Source: Bradyrhizobium monzae | Lineage (GTDB): Bacteria > Pseudomonadota > Alphaproteobacteria > Rhizobiales > Xanthobacteraceae | NCBI RefSeq assembly: GCF_021458635.1 | Contig: NZ_JAIRDQ010000001.1 | Span: forward strand, 124,001-188,000 | Length of the DNA: 64,000 bases | Reading direction: 5' to 3' | In this document: positions 35,945 through 44,775 of the stretch, piece by piece | Layout: every line of letters starts with the position of its first letter | How positions within the stretch are numbered: the stretch's first letter is position 1 | The notes under the pieces: generated by a model | What the model was told of the DNA's origin: nothing | Database searches by the model: none | Seen by the model: only the letters and a program-made list of their open reading frames with translations | Program-made: the position numbers and the translations under genes

Positions 35945-36892
35945 CCGTCCCGGCCACAATCCCTTGTGCCACCCGTCGGGCGAAGCACCAAAGCCCGGGT
36001 CAAGAATATTGCGACAAAATATTTCTCTTTATTCGAATTCGGAATTTTGTTAGAAGCTACTCACTCCGGCCCAGGAAAGAGGGGCGTATCGCGATCGTCA
36101 CGAACGCGGGCCGGGCGGCGGTGGACGCGGGTCACATCGGCGCGAAGGGTTTTGCAGGGCGGGCAACCGTGAGCAAAAGCGTCGCGCGCACGACCGGTGT
36201 GATCTGGGTACGGCGAAATCGTGTGGTCCTGGCGCCCGGAGTCTGTGCGCCAAGCCTCGTGGTGATGCGTGTGGCCCAACCGGGCCTCCGTATCAGTCAT
36301 CCGCGAGACGACGGGGGCAATAGTGCATCGCTCCCCGGGGAGAGCACGACATAAGCCGTTCCAACCATCCGCGCAGGGAAGGCCGGGATGCCTCCGGCTG
36401 CCCTGTTACCCGCTGTGCAGTGTAGCGCAATCTACTCATGGCATAGCGGTCAATGGGAGCCAGCCGGCTCCCGGCCTTCCCTGCGCCCTCTTTCAATGGA
36501 GGGCGAGGCGACGAAGCAAAGCTCGGGCGAACAAGCCGCGAGGATGCGAAGGTGTGTCTGCGAGAATGTGTGCTTGCGGACAGCGATCCCGTGCCCCGGA
36601 CGCAGCGCAGCGCCTCTTCGGCGGTGCGCTGCAGAGCCGGGGCCCATTTGGCGGCGAGTGCGCGGCCTGCTGAGTCCCGGCTCTGCGCAGCAGCGTTGCA
36701 CGCTGCAGCGCGTCCGGGACACGAGAGCCCCCTTCCCCACCCAGCAATGACGAATCCGTGGATGTCCGGCCACCTCCCGGTCACTTCTGCATGCACGCTC
36801 GCTCTTGTAACAAAACCGTCATACAGCAAAACTAAACGATTGCCGGGGGCCGCGGTTCGGCGGCCAAGCCGCCTCACCGCTAGGAGATTTTG
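35945..36892. other. Non-coding region of 948 bp with repeat-like block
   Basis: No gene is convincing here. 35945-36340 is ordinary intergenic DNA. About 36343-36760 looks like a dispersed block: several overlapping reading frames in both strands have low-complexity, Arg/Pro/Ala-rich products, and the wording matches repeats I recall from Bradyrhizobium genomes. A candidate Pho box at 36805-36822 precedes the phosphatase gene. Confidence 0.5.
36805..36822 (+). promoter_or_regulatory. Candidate Pho box
   Basis: TTGTAAC-AAAA-CCGTCAT reads as two 7-bp PhoB half-sites (consensus CTGTCAT) with the canonical 4-bp spacer. The second half matches 6 of 7. It lies 71 bp before the start of a phosphatase-like gene and in the same orientation. 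Confidence 0.5.
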
Positions 36893-38749
36893 ATGCGCCG
36901 TTCACTGGTGTTGCTGTCAGCCGGACTGACAGTGCTGTCCACCGGATTTGCCTCCGCCCAGAATAACACGCCCCGCAACCTGATCCTGTTCATCCCCGAC
37001 GGGCTGCGCGCGCTGAAGATCAGCCCCGAGACCGCGCCGGCGATGGCTGAGGTCCGCGACAAGGGCGTCAACTTCAAGAACTCGCATTCGCTGTTCCCGA
37101 CTTTCACCATGGCCAATGGCTCGGCGATGTCGACCGGCCATTACCTCGGCGACACCGGCGTGTTCTCCAACACGATCTGGACCAACTACACCTCAGGTCC
37201 GGCCGGCGACACCGTGGTCCCCTTCATCGAGAACGACGCCGTGATCGGTGACGTCGACGAGCATTTCAAGGGCGACTATCTCAACGAAGAAACCGTGTTG
37301 AAGATGGCCCGCGACAAGGGCCTGAGCACCGCCGCGATCGGCAAGGTCGGTCCGACCTATCAGTGGGACCACACCGACCATCCGGAGAAGCCGGGCAAGC
37401 ACTCGATCGTCATCGACGACGCCACCGGCAGCAAGGCCGGCGTGGCACTGTCGGACGAGATGAAGGATGCGCTGACCAAGGCCGGTCTCGCGCTCACCAC
37501 GCCCAGCCGCGGCGACAACGGCAAGGCGGGCGACGCCAAGACGCCCGGCACCACCACGGCCAACATCGTACAGCAGGCCTATTTCGCCGACGTCGCCACC
37601 AAGGTGGTGCTGCCGATGTTCAAGGCGCGCAACAAGCCATTCGTGCTGGTGTTCTGGTCGCGCGATCCCGACGGCACCCAGCATAACCAGGGCGACAGCC
37701 TCAACCAGATCCTGCCGGGCATCAACGGCCCGAGCACGATGGCGAGCATCAAGAACGTCGACAACAACCTCGCCCAGCTCCGCAGGGCGCTGGACGAGCT
37801 CGGCCTTGCCGCCAGCACCAACATCATGATCCAGGCCGACCACGGCTTCTCGACCATCTCCAAGGAGAGCAAGACCAGCCCCTCGGCCAAGGTCAGCTAT
37901 GACGACACGCCGAAGGACTTCTTGCCGATGGGCTTCCTCGCCCTCGATCTGGCTAAGGCGCTCGACCTGCCGCTGTTCGACCCCAACGACAAGAACGCGG
38001 CCGTCACCGGCAACGCCCACCCGAAGGCCGGCAACGGCGTACTCGGCAAGGACCCGACCAAGCCCGACCTCGTCGTCGCCACCAATGGCGGCTCGGACCT
38101 GATCTACCTGCCGAACAGGGACAAGAAGCTGGTGGCCAAGACCATCAAGGCCCTGATGGAGCAGGACTACGTCTCCGGCCTGTTCGTCGACGATCGGCTC
38201 GGCCGCTTCCCCGGCACCCTGCCGCTGTCGAGCGTCAATCTGCGCGGCAAGGCCGCAACGCCGACGCCCGCGATCGTGGTCAACTTCCGCTCCTATGCCA
38301 GCGAATGCGGCGACGCACCGACCAACTGCTCGGTCCAAGTGGCCGACACCGTGCTGCGCCAGGGCCAGGGCATGCACGGCAGCTTCAGCCGCGGCGACAC
38401 CTACAACTTCATGGCTGCGATCGGACCGGACTTCAAAGCCGGCTTCGTCGACGAGCTGCCGGTCAGCAATGCCGACGTCGGCATGACTGCGGCTCAGCTG
38501 CTCGGCCTGCGCGGCGCGGAGAATGGCGGCCTGGTTGGCCGCGTGATGTCGGAGGCACTTCCCAACGGCATCGTGCCGAAGGCGTTCAAGGCCGTGGAGA
38601 AGTCGAAGAAGAAGTCCGAGAACGGTCTCGAGACCGTGCTCAACGTCCAGCGCGTCGGCAGCCAGCGTTATTTCGATGCCGCCGGTTTCCCCGGCCGCAC
38701 GCTGGGCCTCGAGCCGGACGCCGGCAAACAAAAAACGGCGGGGAAATAA
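36893..38749 (+). CDS. Secreted alkaline phosphatase/phosphodiesterase superfamily protein
   Basis: 618 residues from ATG 36893, with TAGGAGA 5 nt upstream. The signal peptide ends near ASAQN. The catalytic core has LILFIPDGLRAL (first metal Asp), PTFTMANGSAMSTGHYLGDTG (nucleophile Thr), FWSRDPDGTQHNQGD (Asp and His metal ligands) and QADHGFSTI (Asp-His). These are the metal sites of nucleotide pyrophosphatases and type I phosphodiesterases. It releases phosphate from phosphodiesters in the periplasm. A Pho box upstream fits phosphate starvation control. The stop codon lies inside a terminator hairpin. Confidence 0.88.
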   Translation: MRRSLVLLSAGLTVLSTGFASAQNNTPRNLILFIPDGLRALKISPETAPAMAEVRDKGVNFKNSHSLFPTFTMANGSAMSTGHYLGDTGVFSNTIWTNYTSGPAGDTVVPFIENDAVIGDVDEHFKGDYLNEETVLKMARDKGLSTAAIGKVGPTYQWDHTDHPEKPGKHSIVIDDATGSKAGVALSDEMKDALTKAGLALTTPSRGDNGKAGDAKTPGTTTANIVQQAYFADVATKVVLPMFKARNKPFVLVFWSRDPDGTQHNQGDSLNQILPGINGPSTMASIKNVDNNLAQLRRALDELGLAASTNIMIQADHGFSTISKESKTSPSAKVSYDDTPKDFLPMGFLALDLAKALDLPLFDPNDKNAAVTGNAHPKAGNGVLGKDPTKPDLVVATNGGSDLIYLPNRDKKLVAKTIKALMEQDYVSGLFVDDRLGRFPGTLPLSSVNLRGKAATPTPAIVVNFRSYASECGDAPTNCSVQVADTVLRQGQGMHGSFSRGDTYNFMAAIGPDFKAGFVDELPVSNADVGMTAAQLLGLRGAENGGLVGRVMSEALPNGIVPKAFKAVEKSKKKSENGLETVLNVQRVGSQRYFDAAGFPGRTLGLEPDAGKQKTAGK

Positions 38750-38762
38750 CCCCGCCGCTTTT
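38736..38762 (+). terminator. Rho-independent terminator over the stop codon
   Basis: Arms CGGCGGGG (38736-38743) and CCCCGCCG (38750-38757), loop AAATAA (which contains the stop TAA) and tail CTTTT. Unusually, the hairpin overlaps the end of the coding sequence. Confidence 0.85.
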
Positions 38763-38789
38763 ACTCGCCCTCATGAAGAGCTGCGAAAA

Positions 38790-39368
38790 TCACATGCCAA
38801 TGTCGAACACGTTCGGCAGTTGGCCCGCCAGAGGCAGCGCGGTGGCGCCCAGGAAGGTCGCCACCATCGCCATCAGGCGACGGTTGTTGTGGCGCTTGCC
38901 GCGCATCTGGCCGGCAATCCACTCCAGCATCTCGCTATTGACCCTGGACGCATAAGACGGCGCCCAGCTCTCGATCTCCTGCGCCAGCGCGACGTTGCGC
39001 GGCGGCACCTTCACGCCGGAGGCGCTCGCGGCGTAATGGGCCACGGCCTTGGCAAGCAGATCGTCGAACCGGCCACCATCGGTGCGCTCGGTCGCGGCCT
39101 CGTTGATCTCGAACAGCGCCTCGGCTTCGGCGCGGCTCACCGGCTGATCGTTGACCGCGGTGGCGGTCAGGATCCGGGTGCACCAGGCGGTGTCATCGGC
39201 ATCGAGCGAGCGGGAAAAGTGCACCCGGCCCTTGGTGGTGGGGCCTTCGCCCGTGATCACGCCGTCGCGCACGATGGAGAGCGCATGGGCCGCGGTATCG
39301 CAGCAGGACGGTTCGAGGGACGGAGACTCAACGGACATTTGAGCGGACTTGGGCAGTGCGGCGGACAT
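38790..39368 (-). CDS. Hypothetical protein with C-terminal membrane segment
   Basis: 192 residues. The N-terminus has CC (EPSCCDTAAH). The middle is helical with many charged residues (AEAEALFEINEAATERTDGGRFDDLL). The C-terminal part has a basic turn (GKRHNNRR) and a hydrophobic stretch (LMAMVATFLGATALPLAG). The family is not recognised; similar proteins seem common in Bradyrhizobium. It is convergent with the phosphatase. Confidence 0.7.
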   Translation of the reverse strand: MSAALPKSAQMSVESPSLEPSCCDTAAHALSIVRDGVITGEGPTTKGRVHFSRSLDADDTAWCTRILTATAVNDQPVSRAEAEALFEINEAATERTDGGRFDDLLAKAVAHYAASASGVKVPPRNVALAQEIESWAPSYASRVNSEMLEWIAGQMRGKRHNNRRLMAMVATFLGATALPLAGQLPNVFDIGM

Positions 39369-39760
39369 AGTTCACTTCCAGATTTCTTCTGATCGACCAG
39401 CATTTTCATGCGGGCGTAAAGGGGTGGTTAATGATTCGATATGGGGATCGCGACTTTTCTCAATGGTTGCCGATTAGTCGCTAAGAGGACCGTTTCGGTT
39501 CCGGAGAGCGTCGGGCGAGCGTGATGCGGGTCATAAACGGCTTTATCGCGGCAATCGAGACCGTGAAGGCCCGGCGGGGATGTTTCGCCGCAGGCGACCC
39601 CGTAACAGAAAAGTGCTAGGAAATCGGCCCTTCAGAGAAGGAATTCACATTTTACTTCAACCGGTTCAGTTGACGTTCACTTGGGGTCGGTGAGGCCCTA
39701 TACTGATGATGACGGCCAGACAGTAATTCTCAAGCAAATTCAATGCGATGAGGTAGAACC
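39369..39760. other. Non-coding region, 392 bp
   Basis: No gene is visible. A possible weak promoter, TTCACT (39676-39681) and TATACT (39699-39704) with a 17-bp spacer, lies 57 bp before the peroxiredoxin. The rest is featureless. Confidence 0.35.
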
Positions 39761-40420
39761 ATGACACTTCCGATTGGCACCACCGCCCCTGATTTCGAAG
39801 CCGAGACCACCGAAGGGAAGATCAAGTTCCACGACTGGATCGGCAACAGCTGGGCGCTGCTGTTCTCGCACCCGAAGGACTTCACGCCGGTTTGCACGAC
39901 CGAGCTCGGCGCTCTCGCCAAATTGAAGCCGGAGTTCGACAAGCGCGGCGTCAAGCTGATGGGCCTCTCGGTCGACCCGGTCGATCGCCACTCGAAGTGG
40001 TCGGAGGACATCAGGGAGACCCAGGGCGCCGCCCCGAACTACCCGATGATCGGCGACACCGATTTCAACGTCTCGAAACTCTACGGCATGCTGCCGGCCT
40101 CGACCTCGGGCGATCCCCTCACCCGCACGCCGGCGGACAACCAGACCGTCCGCAACGTCTTCATCATCGGGCCGGATAAGAAGATCAAGCTGGTGCTGGT
40201 CTATCCGATGACCACCGGCCGGAACTTCCAGGAAATCCTGCGCGTGATCGACTCGCTCCAGCTCACCGCCAAGCATCGCGTCGCGACGCCGGCTGACTGG
40301 TCGCAGGGCGATGACGTCATCATCGCGGGCTCGGTTTCCAACGATGAGGCCAAGACGATCTACCCGCAGGGCTGGAAGGAACCGAAGCCCTACATCCGGA
40401 TCGTGCCGCAGCCCAAGTAA
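39761..40420 (+). CDS. 1-Cys peroxiredoxin (Prx6 type)
   Basis: 219 residues. The peroxidatic Cys45 lies in DFTPVCTTELG, with Thr42 and the resolving environment of Prx6; no second Cys exists in the protein. The C-terminal half (WSQGDDVIIAGSVSNDEAKTIYPQGW) is the dimer-forming Prx6 extension. It reduces peroxides in the cytoplasm using an external thiol. Monocistronic. Confidence 0.94.
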   Translation: MTLPIGTTAPDFEAETTEGKIKFHDWIGNSWALLFSHPKDFTPVCTTELGALAKLKPEFDKRGVKLMGLSVDPVDRHSKWSEDIRETQGAAPNYPMIGDTDFNVSKLYGMLPASTSGDPLTRTPADNQTVRNVFIIGPDKKIKLVLVYPMTTGRNFQEILRVIDSLQLTAKHRVATPADWSQGDDVIIAGSVSNDEAKTIYPQGWKEPKPYIRIVPQPK

Positions 40421-40499
40421 AGGGCCCTATCCGGTCACACGATCCGCCACCAACAGACCCGCGGTCGACGAGACCGCGGTCACCACCGCGCCCCAGCCG

Positions 40500-40658
40500 A
40501 TGTCCACGATACTGATCCATCAGCCGTGGCAGGCGACGCCGATCGAGCTTGCGAGTGTTGGTGTCGCGCTCGGCAAGACCTATCCGCAACCGATCCTCGA
40601 TCATGCCAAAGGACGCGAGCGCGCGCTCGCCGCTTATGCAAAGATCCGCAAAGGTTGA
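40500..40658 (+). pseudogene. phrB: C-terminal remnant of a deoxyribodipyrimidine photolyase
   Basis: About 50 residues end in ILIHQPWQATPIELASVGV, LGKTYPQPILDHAKGRERAL and AAYAKI. This is the conserved last part of class I photolyases (W-I-H-x-P-W ... YP-x-PI-(V/L)-DH-x-x-AR-x-RAL). The FAD-binding body of more than 400 residues is missing. The fragment lies 80 bp after the peroxiredoxin and has no credible start, so it looks like a decaying relic of a deletion. Confidence 0.7.
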
Positions 40659-40726
40659 GCGTTGCTTTGACACAATTATGAAACCCGCTATCGTCATCGC
40701 TCCATGCAAACCGTGGGGGACACGAT

Positions 40727-41026
40727 ATGGACGACGATAAGCCGATCACCGAGCAGGCGATGGAGACGATCACCAGCGCCGTGGAAGCGACCAAGGACGC
40801 CGCCGTTACCGCTGTGAAGAAGGTGAAGAAGGCCGCCAAGAAGGTCGCGAAGAAAGTCGCGCCGAAAAAGGCAAAGAAGGCTTCCAAGAAGAAGGCTAAA
40901 AAAGCCGCCAAGAAGTCGTCGAAGAAGACGGCCAAGAAGTCCGTGAAGAAGGCCGCCAAGAAAACGGCCAAGAAGACCGCGAAGAAGGCTGCCAAGAAGA
41001 AAAAGGCCAAGAAGGCGAAGCGCTGA
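40727..41026 (+). CDS. Histone H1-like Lys/Ala-rich protein
   Basis: 99 residues. After an acidic N-terminus (MDDDKPITEQAMETITSAVEATKDAA) the protein is almost all AAKK/KKAK repeats, as in bacterial H1-like proteins (HctA, AlgP type). Such tails bind DNA and compact it. The repeats (KKAAKKTAKKTAKK) are also repeated at the DNA level. Confidence 0.85.
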   Translation: MDDDKPITEQAMETITSAVEATKDAAVTAVKKVKKAAKKVAKKVAPKKAKKASKKKAKKAAKKSSKKTAKKSVKKAAKKTAKKTAKKAAKKKKAKKAKR

Positions 41027-41044
41027 TCGCCGCTTGAGAGCAAG

Positions 41045-41070
41045 TCTCCGGGTGCGCGCGCGCCCGGAGA
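41045..41070. terminator. Hairpin after the H1-like gene
   Basis: Perfect arms TCTCCGGG (41045-41052) and CCCGGAGA (41063-41070). No T-tract follows, so it may be a weak or bidirectional terminator. Confidence 0.5.
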
Positions 41071-41092
41071 GTCCTCGCCAAGTTACCCCACC

Positions 41093-41830
41093 TCAACGCT
41101 TGGACTTGCGGCGGCCCGGATGGTGAACGCCCTTCGGATCGCGAAACTCGCTGCGATGACCGCGCCGGTCTTCGGCGTTGAAGCGCCGCCGCTTCGCGGG
41201 TGAGCCGAACGCCTTGATCACCTTCCTCCCGTTGACCTTCTTGATGACGTAGCCACCTTCGGTCATCGAGAACGGCGCCTTCAGCGTTCCCTTGTGGTCG
41301 AACTTGGTGCCGCGGGGATGCTTGAATGGCTCGAACCAGGACGGATAGACGAAGTTCGACATCGGTAAGCCGTCGACGTCGAAGGAGTCCTCCTCCACCG
41401 CGTCGCAGACCTCATAGGCATATTGGGTGTTCGGATTCTTGTCGGCCCAGAGATTGGCCATGGGGTCGAGCACCATTTCGAACAGCTCGTGCGAAGCCGC
41501 CACACTGATCGGCTCCTCGCCCAGTGCCTTGACGAAGATCTTCGAAATCGGCTGGCCGCGATGGGTCAGCTCATGGCGCCCGAGCATGTTCTTGTGCAAG
41601 GCATCGTCGAAATAGACCAGTTGCCAGTCGGTGGCCTTCGGCTTGCGCGTGACGTAGAGGTCGACCGGATAGCCCCACACCGGCAGGAAATGCTTGTCGT
41701 AACACCTCTGGAGTGCCGCGGTGAGCCGGCTCATGTCGCGGTCCTTGATCGACTCCCTGGCGTAGTTGATGCAAGCAATCCGAACCGGCTTCGGGGACCT
41801 GCCGAGCAGTGCACGCTTCGCCTTCTTCAT
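41093..41830 (-). CDS. Hypothetical protein with a His-Glu metallo-like motif
   Basis: 245 residues from ATG 41830. A central ASHELFEMVLDPM segment resembles HExxE/HELxE metal sites of some peptidases. The start (KKAKRALLGRSPKPVRIACINY) and the C-terminus (RFNAEDRRGHRSEFRDPKGVHHPGRRKSKR) are basic. No signal peptide. I do not recognise the family, so a peptidase role is only suggested. Confidence 0.65.
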   Translation of the reverse strand: MKKAKRALLGRSPKPVRIACINYARESIKDRDMSRLTAALQRCYDKHFLPVWGYPVDLYVTRKPKATDWQLVYFDDALHKNMLGRHELTHRGQPISKIFVKALGEEPISVAASHELFEMVLDPMANLWADKNPNTQYAYEVCDAVEEDSFDVDGLPMSNFVYPSWFEPFKHPRGTKFDHKGTLKAPFSMTEGGYVIKKVNGRKVIKAFGSPAKRRRFNAEDRRGHRSEFRDPKGVHHPGRRKSKR

Positions 41831-41919
41831 GGAAATCACCGCGTGAAAGGGAAACTGAAATGCGGCAAGCCTAGCACGAACACGGCCCGCACGTCAGGGA
41901 TGTATTCCGGCAGAGGGGC

Positions 41920-42798
41920 CTACGCGCCGAAGCGCCGGTTGACCACGAATACCGCGGCCGCGCACATCGCCATGCCGGCGATTGCGAGCGCATCGAGCTT
42001 CTCGCCGAACAGCAGATAGGCCATTAGCGCGGTGACCGCGGGCACCAGATAGAACAGGCTCGCAACCGAGGTCGCCGCGGCATGGCGGATCAACCAATAC
42101 AACAGCCCGATCGACCCGATCGAGAGCGCGACCGCAAGCCAGCCGAGCGCTAGCACGAACTCCCGCGTCCAGTGCACGACACGGTCCTCGAACAGGAACG
42201 CGCCGACCGTAAAGAAGATCGTGACGGCCACATACTGGACGAGATTGCCGGCGCGCCAGTCGATGTGATTGCAGTAGCGGCGCTGATAGAGCGTGCCTAG
42301 CGTGATGCTGATCAGCGAGACGATCGAGGCGAGCCAGCCGAGCCCGGCCTCGCCGGTCATGGGGCGGTTGTGCAGGATCAGCGCCACGCCGCCGAGACCG
42401 AGCAGCAAACCGCCCCATTGCACCGGCGTCACCTTCTCGCCGAGCCAGCGGTTGGCGATAGTCGAGGTCAGGATCGGCTGCAGGCCCGGAATGAGCGCGG
42501 AAAGTCCCGCCGGGATTGAATGCGCGATCGCAATCGCAGTGCCGCCGAGATAGAAGCCGTGAACGAGAATGCCGGCGACTGCGCTGTGCGCGATGCCGAT
42601 GCGGTCAGGCCATTTCGGGCGGGCAATGCCTGCGATGATGGTCATCAGGCCGACCACCACCGCCATGCGGATGGCGAGATAGGTCAAGGGATCGGCGTTG
42701 TTGATGACGTATTTGGTGCCGATGAAGCCGGTGCTCCAGAGCAGCACGAACAGCACCGGCGCCGCCCGCGCGGCCAAATGATCTTGATTATGATTCAT
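41920..42798 (-). CDS. EamA/DMT-family transporter
   Basis: 292 residues from ATG 42798 (the GAGG-containing site favours this over ATG 42810). Ten hydrophobic helices form two EamA repeats; the second ends in GEKLDALAIAGMAMCAAAVFVVNR. Likely a metabolite exporter of the drug/metabolite transporter superfamily. The substrate is unknown. Monocistronic. Confidence 0.88.
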   Translation of the reverse strand: MNHNQDHLAARAAPVLFVLLWSTGFIGTKYVINNADPLTYLAIRMAVVVGLMTIIAGIARPKWPDRIGIAHSAVAGILVHGFYLGGTAIAIAHSIPAGLSALIPGLQPILTSTIANRWLGEKVTPVQWGGLLLGLGGVALILHNRPMTGEAGLGWLASIVSLISITLGTLYQRRYCNHIDWRAGNLVQYVAVTIFFTVGAFLFEDRVVHWTREFVLALGWLAVALSIGSIGLLYWLIRHAAATSVASLFYLVPAVTALMAYLLFGEKLDALAIAGMAMCAAAVFVVNRRFGA

Positions 42799-42887
42799 TG
42801 CCGCCCTCATTGCCCGAGCGGGGGCGGTGCGGCAATGCGAATTTCGGATGCTGCGCTGCGAGGAAGACGACGGCTCAGATCAGCCGA

Positions 42888-43334
42888 TCACCATTCTTCC
42901 GGACAGGGATCAATGATCTTCCAGAGATCCACCCCGTTCTTGATCTTCTTCATGTCGGTGGTGAGCCCGCCATTGCGGCGGATCCAGTCCTTCACCGTAT
43001 CGGGATAGTACGACATCAGGTCCGACGTCCCCTCCGAGCTCGTGACCTTGATGCCGAAGGTGAAGGCCTTGTCGTAATAGGCCTGGTGGAAGCCGAGGCT
43101 CGCGCGCGGCGTCACGCAGATCTTGTTCATCGGCACGATGCCGAGCACCAGCGTGCAGGCCGAGTTGCAGATGCCGTCGATGATGACGCGCTCGCCCTTG
43201 TCGCGGACACGCTTGTACTTGACCTTGTACTCCTCGACGTAGCCGCCATGGTCGCGCGTGATGTGCAGCTCGGCGCGCGCTGGCGTGGCAGCAGCGACGA
43301 GGAGCAACAGCAGGCTAAGGAGCGTGATGCGCAT
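42888..43334 (-). CDS. Secreted ClpP/SppA-fold-like protein (COG3904)
   Basis: 148 residues from ATG 43334. A signal peptide (MRITLLSLLLLLVAAATPARA) is followed by VEEYKVKYKRVRDKGERVIIDG, then CNSACTLVLGIVPMNKICV, where the Ser of NSAC matches the catalytic serine position of SppA/ClpP-like periplasmic proteins, and FHQAYY may hold the His. Four Cys are visible. A role in protein or peptide turnover is possible but not proven. Confidence 0.72.
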   Translation of the reverse strand: MRITLLSLLLLLVAAATPARAELHITRDHGGYVEEYKVKYKRVRDKGERVIIDGICNSACTLVLGIVPMNKICVTPRASLGFHQAYYDKAFTFGIKVTSSEGTSDLMSYYPDTVKDWIRRNGGLTTDMKKIKNGVDLWKIIDPCPEEW

Positions 43335-43637
43335 GGCAGCGTGACGACGAAAACCTTGCAGGAATGAACCGGCCTCGAAGAGCATCCCAAGGACAACCCC
43401 GGGGCCGGCGGGGAATTTTAAAGCGAATTCTCTTTGGCCATACTTGTGTGGGGAATTCGTTAAGCATCCCGAAAAGGCCAAAAATGGGCAGGGTTCGAAC
43501 GCAGTTCCGGCAATTCTGTCACACCCACCCGGGAATCTGCGGGGTTTGCCCCGATTTCTGGGTCCCGGACGGGTGCCCCGGCGACCCGAAATGGCTATAG
43601 ATGACAGACATATTCGCGCGGGTTCCGGAGAATCGAG
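43335..43637. other. Non-coding region, 303 bp
   Basis: I see no gene or clear element between the two divergent genes. Promoters of both must lie here. Confidence 0.4.
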
Positions 43638-43901
43638 ATGAGCAAGTTGAAGCTTGTAGCCGCGGTTGCTGCCCTGTCGGCCGCAATCCTAGCCCCTGGC
43701 CTTGCGGAGGCACGGGGACATCACCGGCACCACCGTTATTACGCCAACCCGCTGCCCTACCCGATCAGCTATCTGCACAATTACGGCCCGGGCATCACCT
43801 CCGGCACCTTCGCCTTCTATGACGGCCCGTCGACCAATCACTGCTACCAGAGCGCGGCCGCCTATGTCGGCCAAGATGGCCGGCGGCATCCCTGCTACTG
43901 A
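43638..43901 (+). CDS. Small secreted His/Tyr-rich protein
   Basis: 87 residues, ATG 43638 with GGAGAATCGAG before it. The signal peptide is cleaved near AEARG. The mature part has HHRHHRYY and two Cys (NHCYQS and RHPCY), and ends in a Tyr. Common in Bradyrhizobium as hypothetical; function unknown, possibly metal-binding by its His cluster. Confidence 0.72.
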   Translation: MSKLKLVAAVAALSAAILAPGLAEARGHHRHHRYYANPLPYPISYLHNYGPGITSGTFAFYDGPSTNHCYQSAAAYVGQDGRRHPCY

Positions 43902-44356
43902 GGGGCGCCGCCGCGGCGTCTTGCGACGCGCGGCCTCACCGATGGCCCCCGACAGCAGCACCTGCTTCTCGATCGCATAGACCGGCAACTTGACGAGGTC
44001 CTTGCCGACCTCGCCCGGGAAGCGCCCTGCGCCGCCTGGTGTGAAGGTTTGGAAGCATCTCATCGCCGGGATTTTCCAGGATGAGCGCCTGTCCGTCGCA
44101 CACGACGACAAGACTACCGAGGAAGCCGCACCGGCGAATTAAGCAAAATCAAGAATATCAGCGAGGTCCCGCGAGACAGTCGAAGCGCGAGCGAAGCATT
44201 GGTCGACACACGAGCGCCCAATTATTCTTGCGGAGTCGAGGTCAAGCCTGCGGTGGAGCGGCTGAAGATTTGTTCATCAGCATTACATTTCGGGTCCGCC
44301 ACAATTTGATCAGAACAACTTCGATATCCTGCATCGCGTAAGCAGAGGAAGACATC
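43902..44356. other. Region of 455 bp without a convincing gene
   Basis: A minus-strand frame (43689-44111) runs antisense over the secreted protein and continues leftwards. Its product has a run (GEVGKDLVKLPVYAIEKQVLLSG) that looks protein-like, so a small relic may be hidden, but it has no supported start. Nothing else is visible. Confidence 0.3.
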
Positions 44357-44638
44357 ATGAATCCAAAGATTGGCCTCGTCGCCGCGTCCCTTTTCGGTGC
44401 CCTCATGGCATCGCCGGCGGCGTCCGCCATGCCCATCGGGCCTGCACCCGCGGCGCCGCAGGTCTCGGACGTCGAGCAGGTCCGTATGGTCTGCGACGCC
44501 TGGGGACGCTGTTTCTGGCGGCCGAACTATTACGGCTACTACGGCGCGCCGGCGCCCTTTTACGGACCCCGATATTATGGGTATGGGCCGCGCTACTATG
44601 GCCCCCGCTACTACGGGCCACGCTATCGTCGCTGGTGA
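44357..44638 (+). CDS. Small secreted Gly/Tyr/Pro-rich protein
   Basis: 93 residues. The signal peptide is cleaved near ASAMP. Two Cys (VCDAWGRCFW) precede a tail of repeated (Y)GPRYYG units (YGPRYYGYGPRYYGPRYYG). Such tails are common in rhizobial surface or stress proteins. Function unknown. A strong terminator follows. Confidence 0.75.
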   Translation: MNPKIGLVAASLFGALMASPAASAMPIGPAPAAPQVSDVEQVRMVCDAWGRCFWRPNYYGYYGAPAPFYGPRYYGYGPRYYGPRYYGPRYRRW

Positions 44639-44642
44639 TTTT

Positions 44643-44673
44643 GAAGGGGCCCCTTGAGGGCCCCTTCGCTTTT
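44643..44673 (+). terminator. Rho-independent terminator
   Basis: Arms GAAGGGGCCC (44643-44652) and GGGCCCCTTC (44658-44667) with loop CTTGA, followed by GCTTTT. Confidence 0.85.
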
Positions 44674-44775
44674 GCGAAACCATCGATTGTCGATGCACGC
44701 TCGCGGCTACACAGAGGCAATTCCAAAACTGATCCAGATCAAAGATGAAATTTGCCGTGCGGCCATTCTGTGCCG

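Noticed and set aside
37193..38731. 512-codon minus-strand frame opposite the phosphatase
   Set aside because: Antisense to a gene with all metal-binding motifs; no start signal.
39670..39704. TTGACG ... TATACT promoter before peroxiredoxin
   Set aside because: The spacer is 23 bp, too long for a sigma-70 promoter; a weaker 17-bp alternative is mentioned instead.
40727..41026. CRISPR-like or tandem DNA repeat in the Lys-rich gene
   Set aside because: The repetition follows from Ala/Lys codons in a coding frame; there are no spacers.
40480..41043. Phe/Leu/Ala-rich minus-strand frame opposite the H1-like gene
   Set aside because: It is the complement of the Lys/Ala codon repeats and would encode an unlikely Phe-rich product.
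43689..44111. Minus-strand frame over the secreted His/Tyr-rich gene
   Set aside because: It has a short protein-like run but no ribosome site or family match; kept only as a remark.
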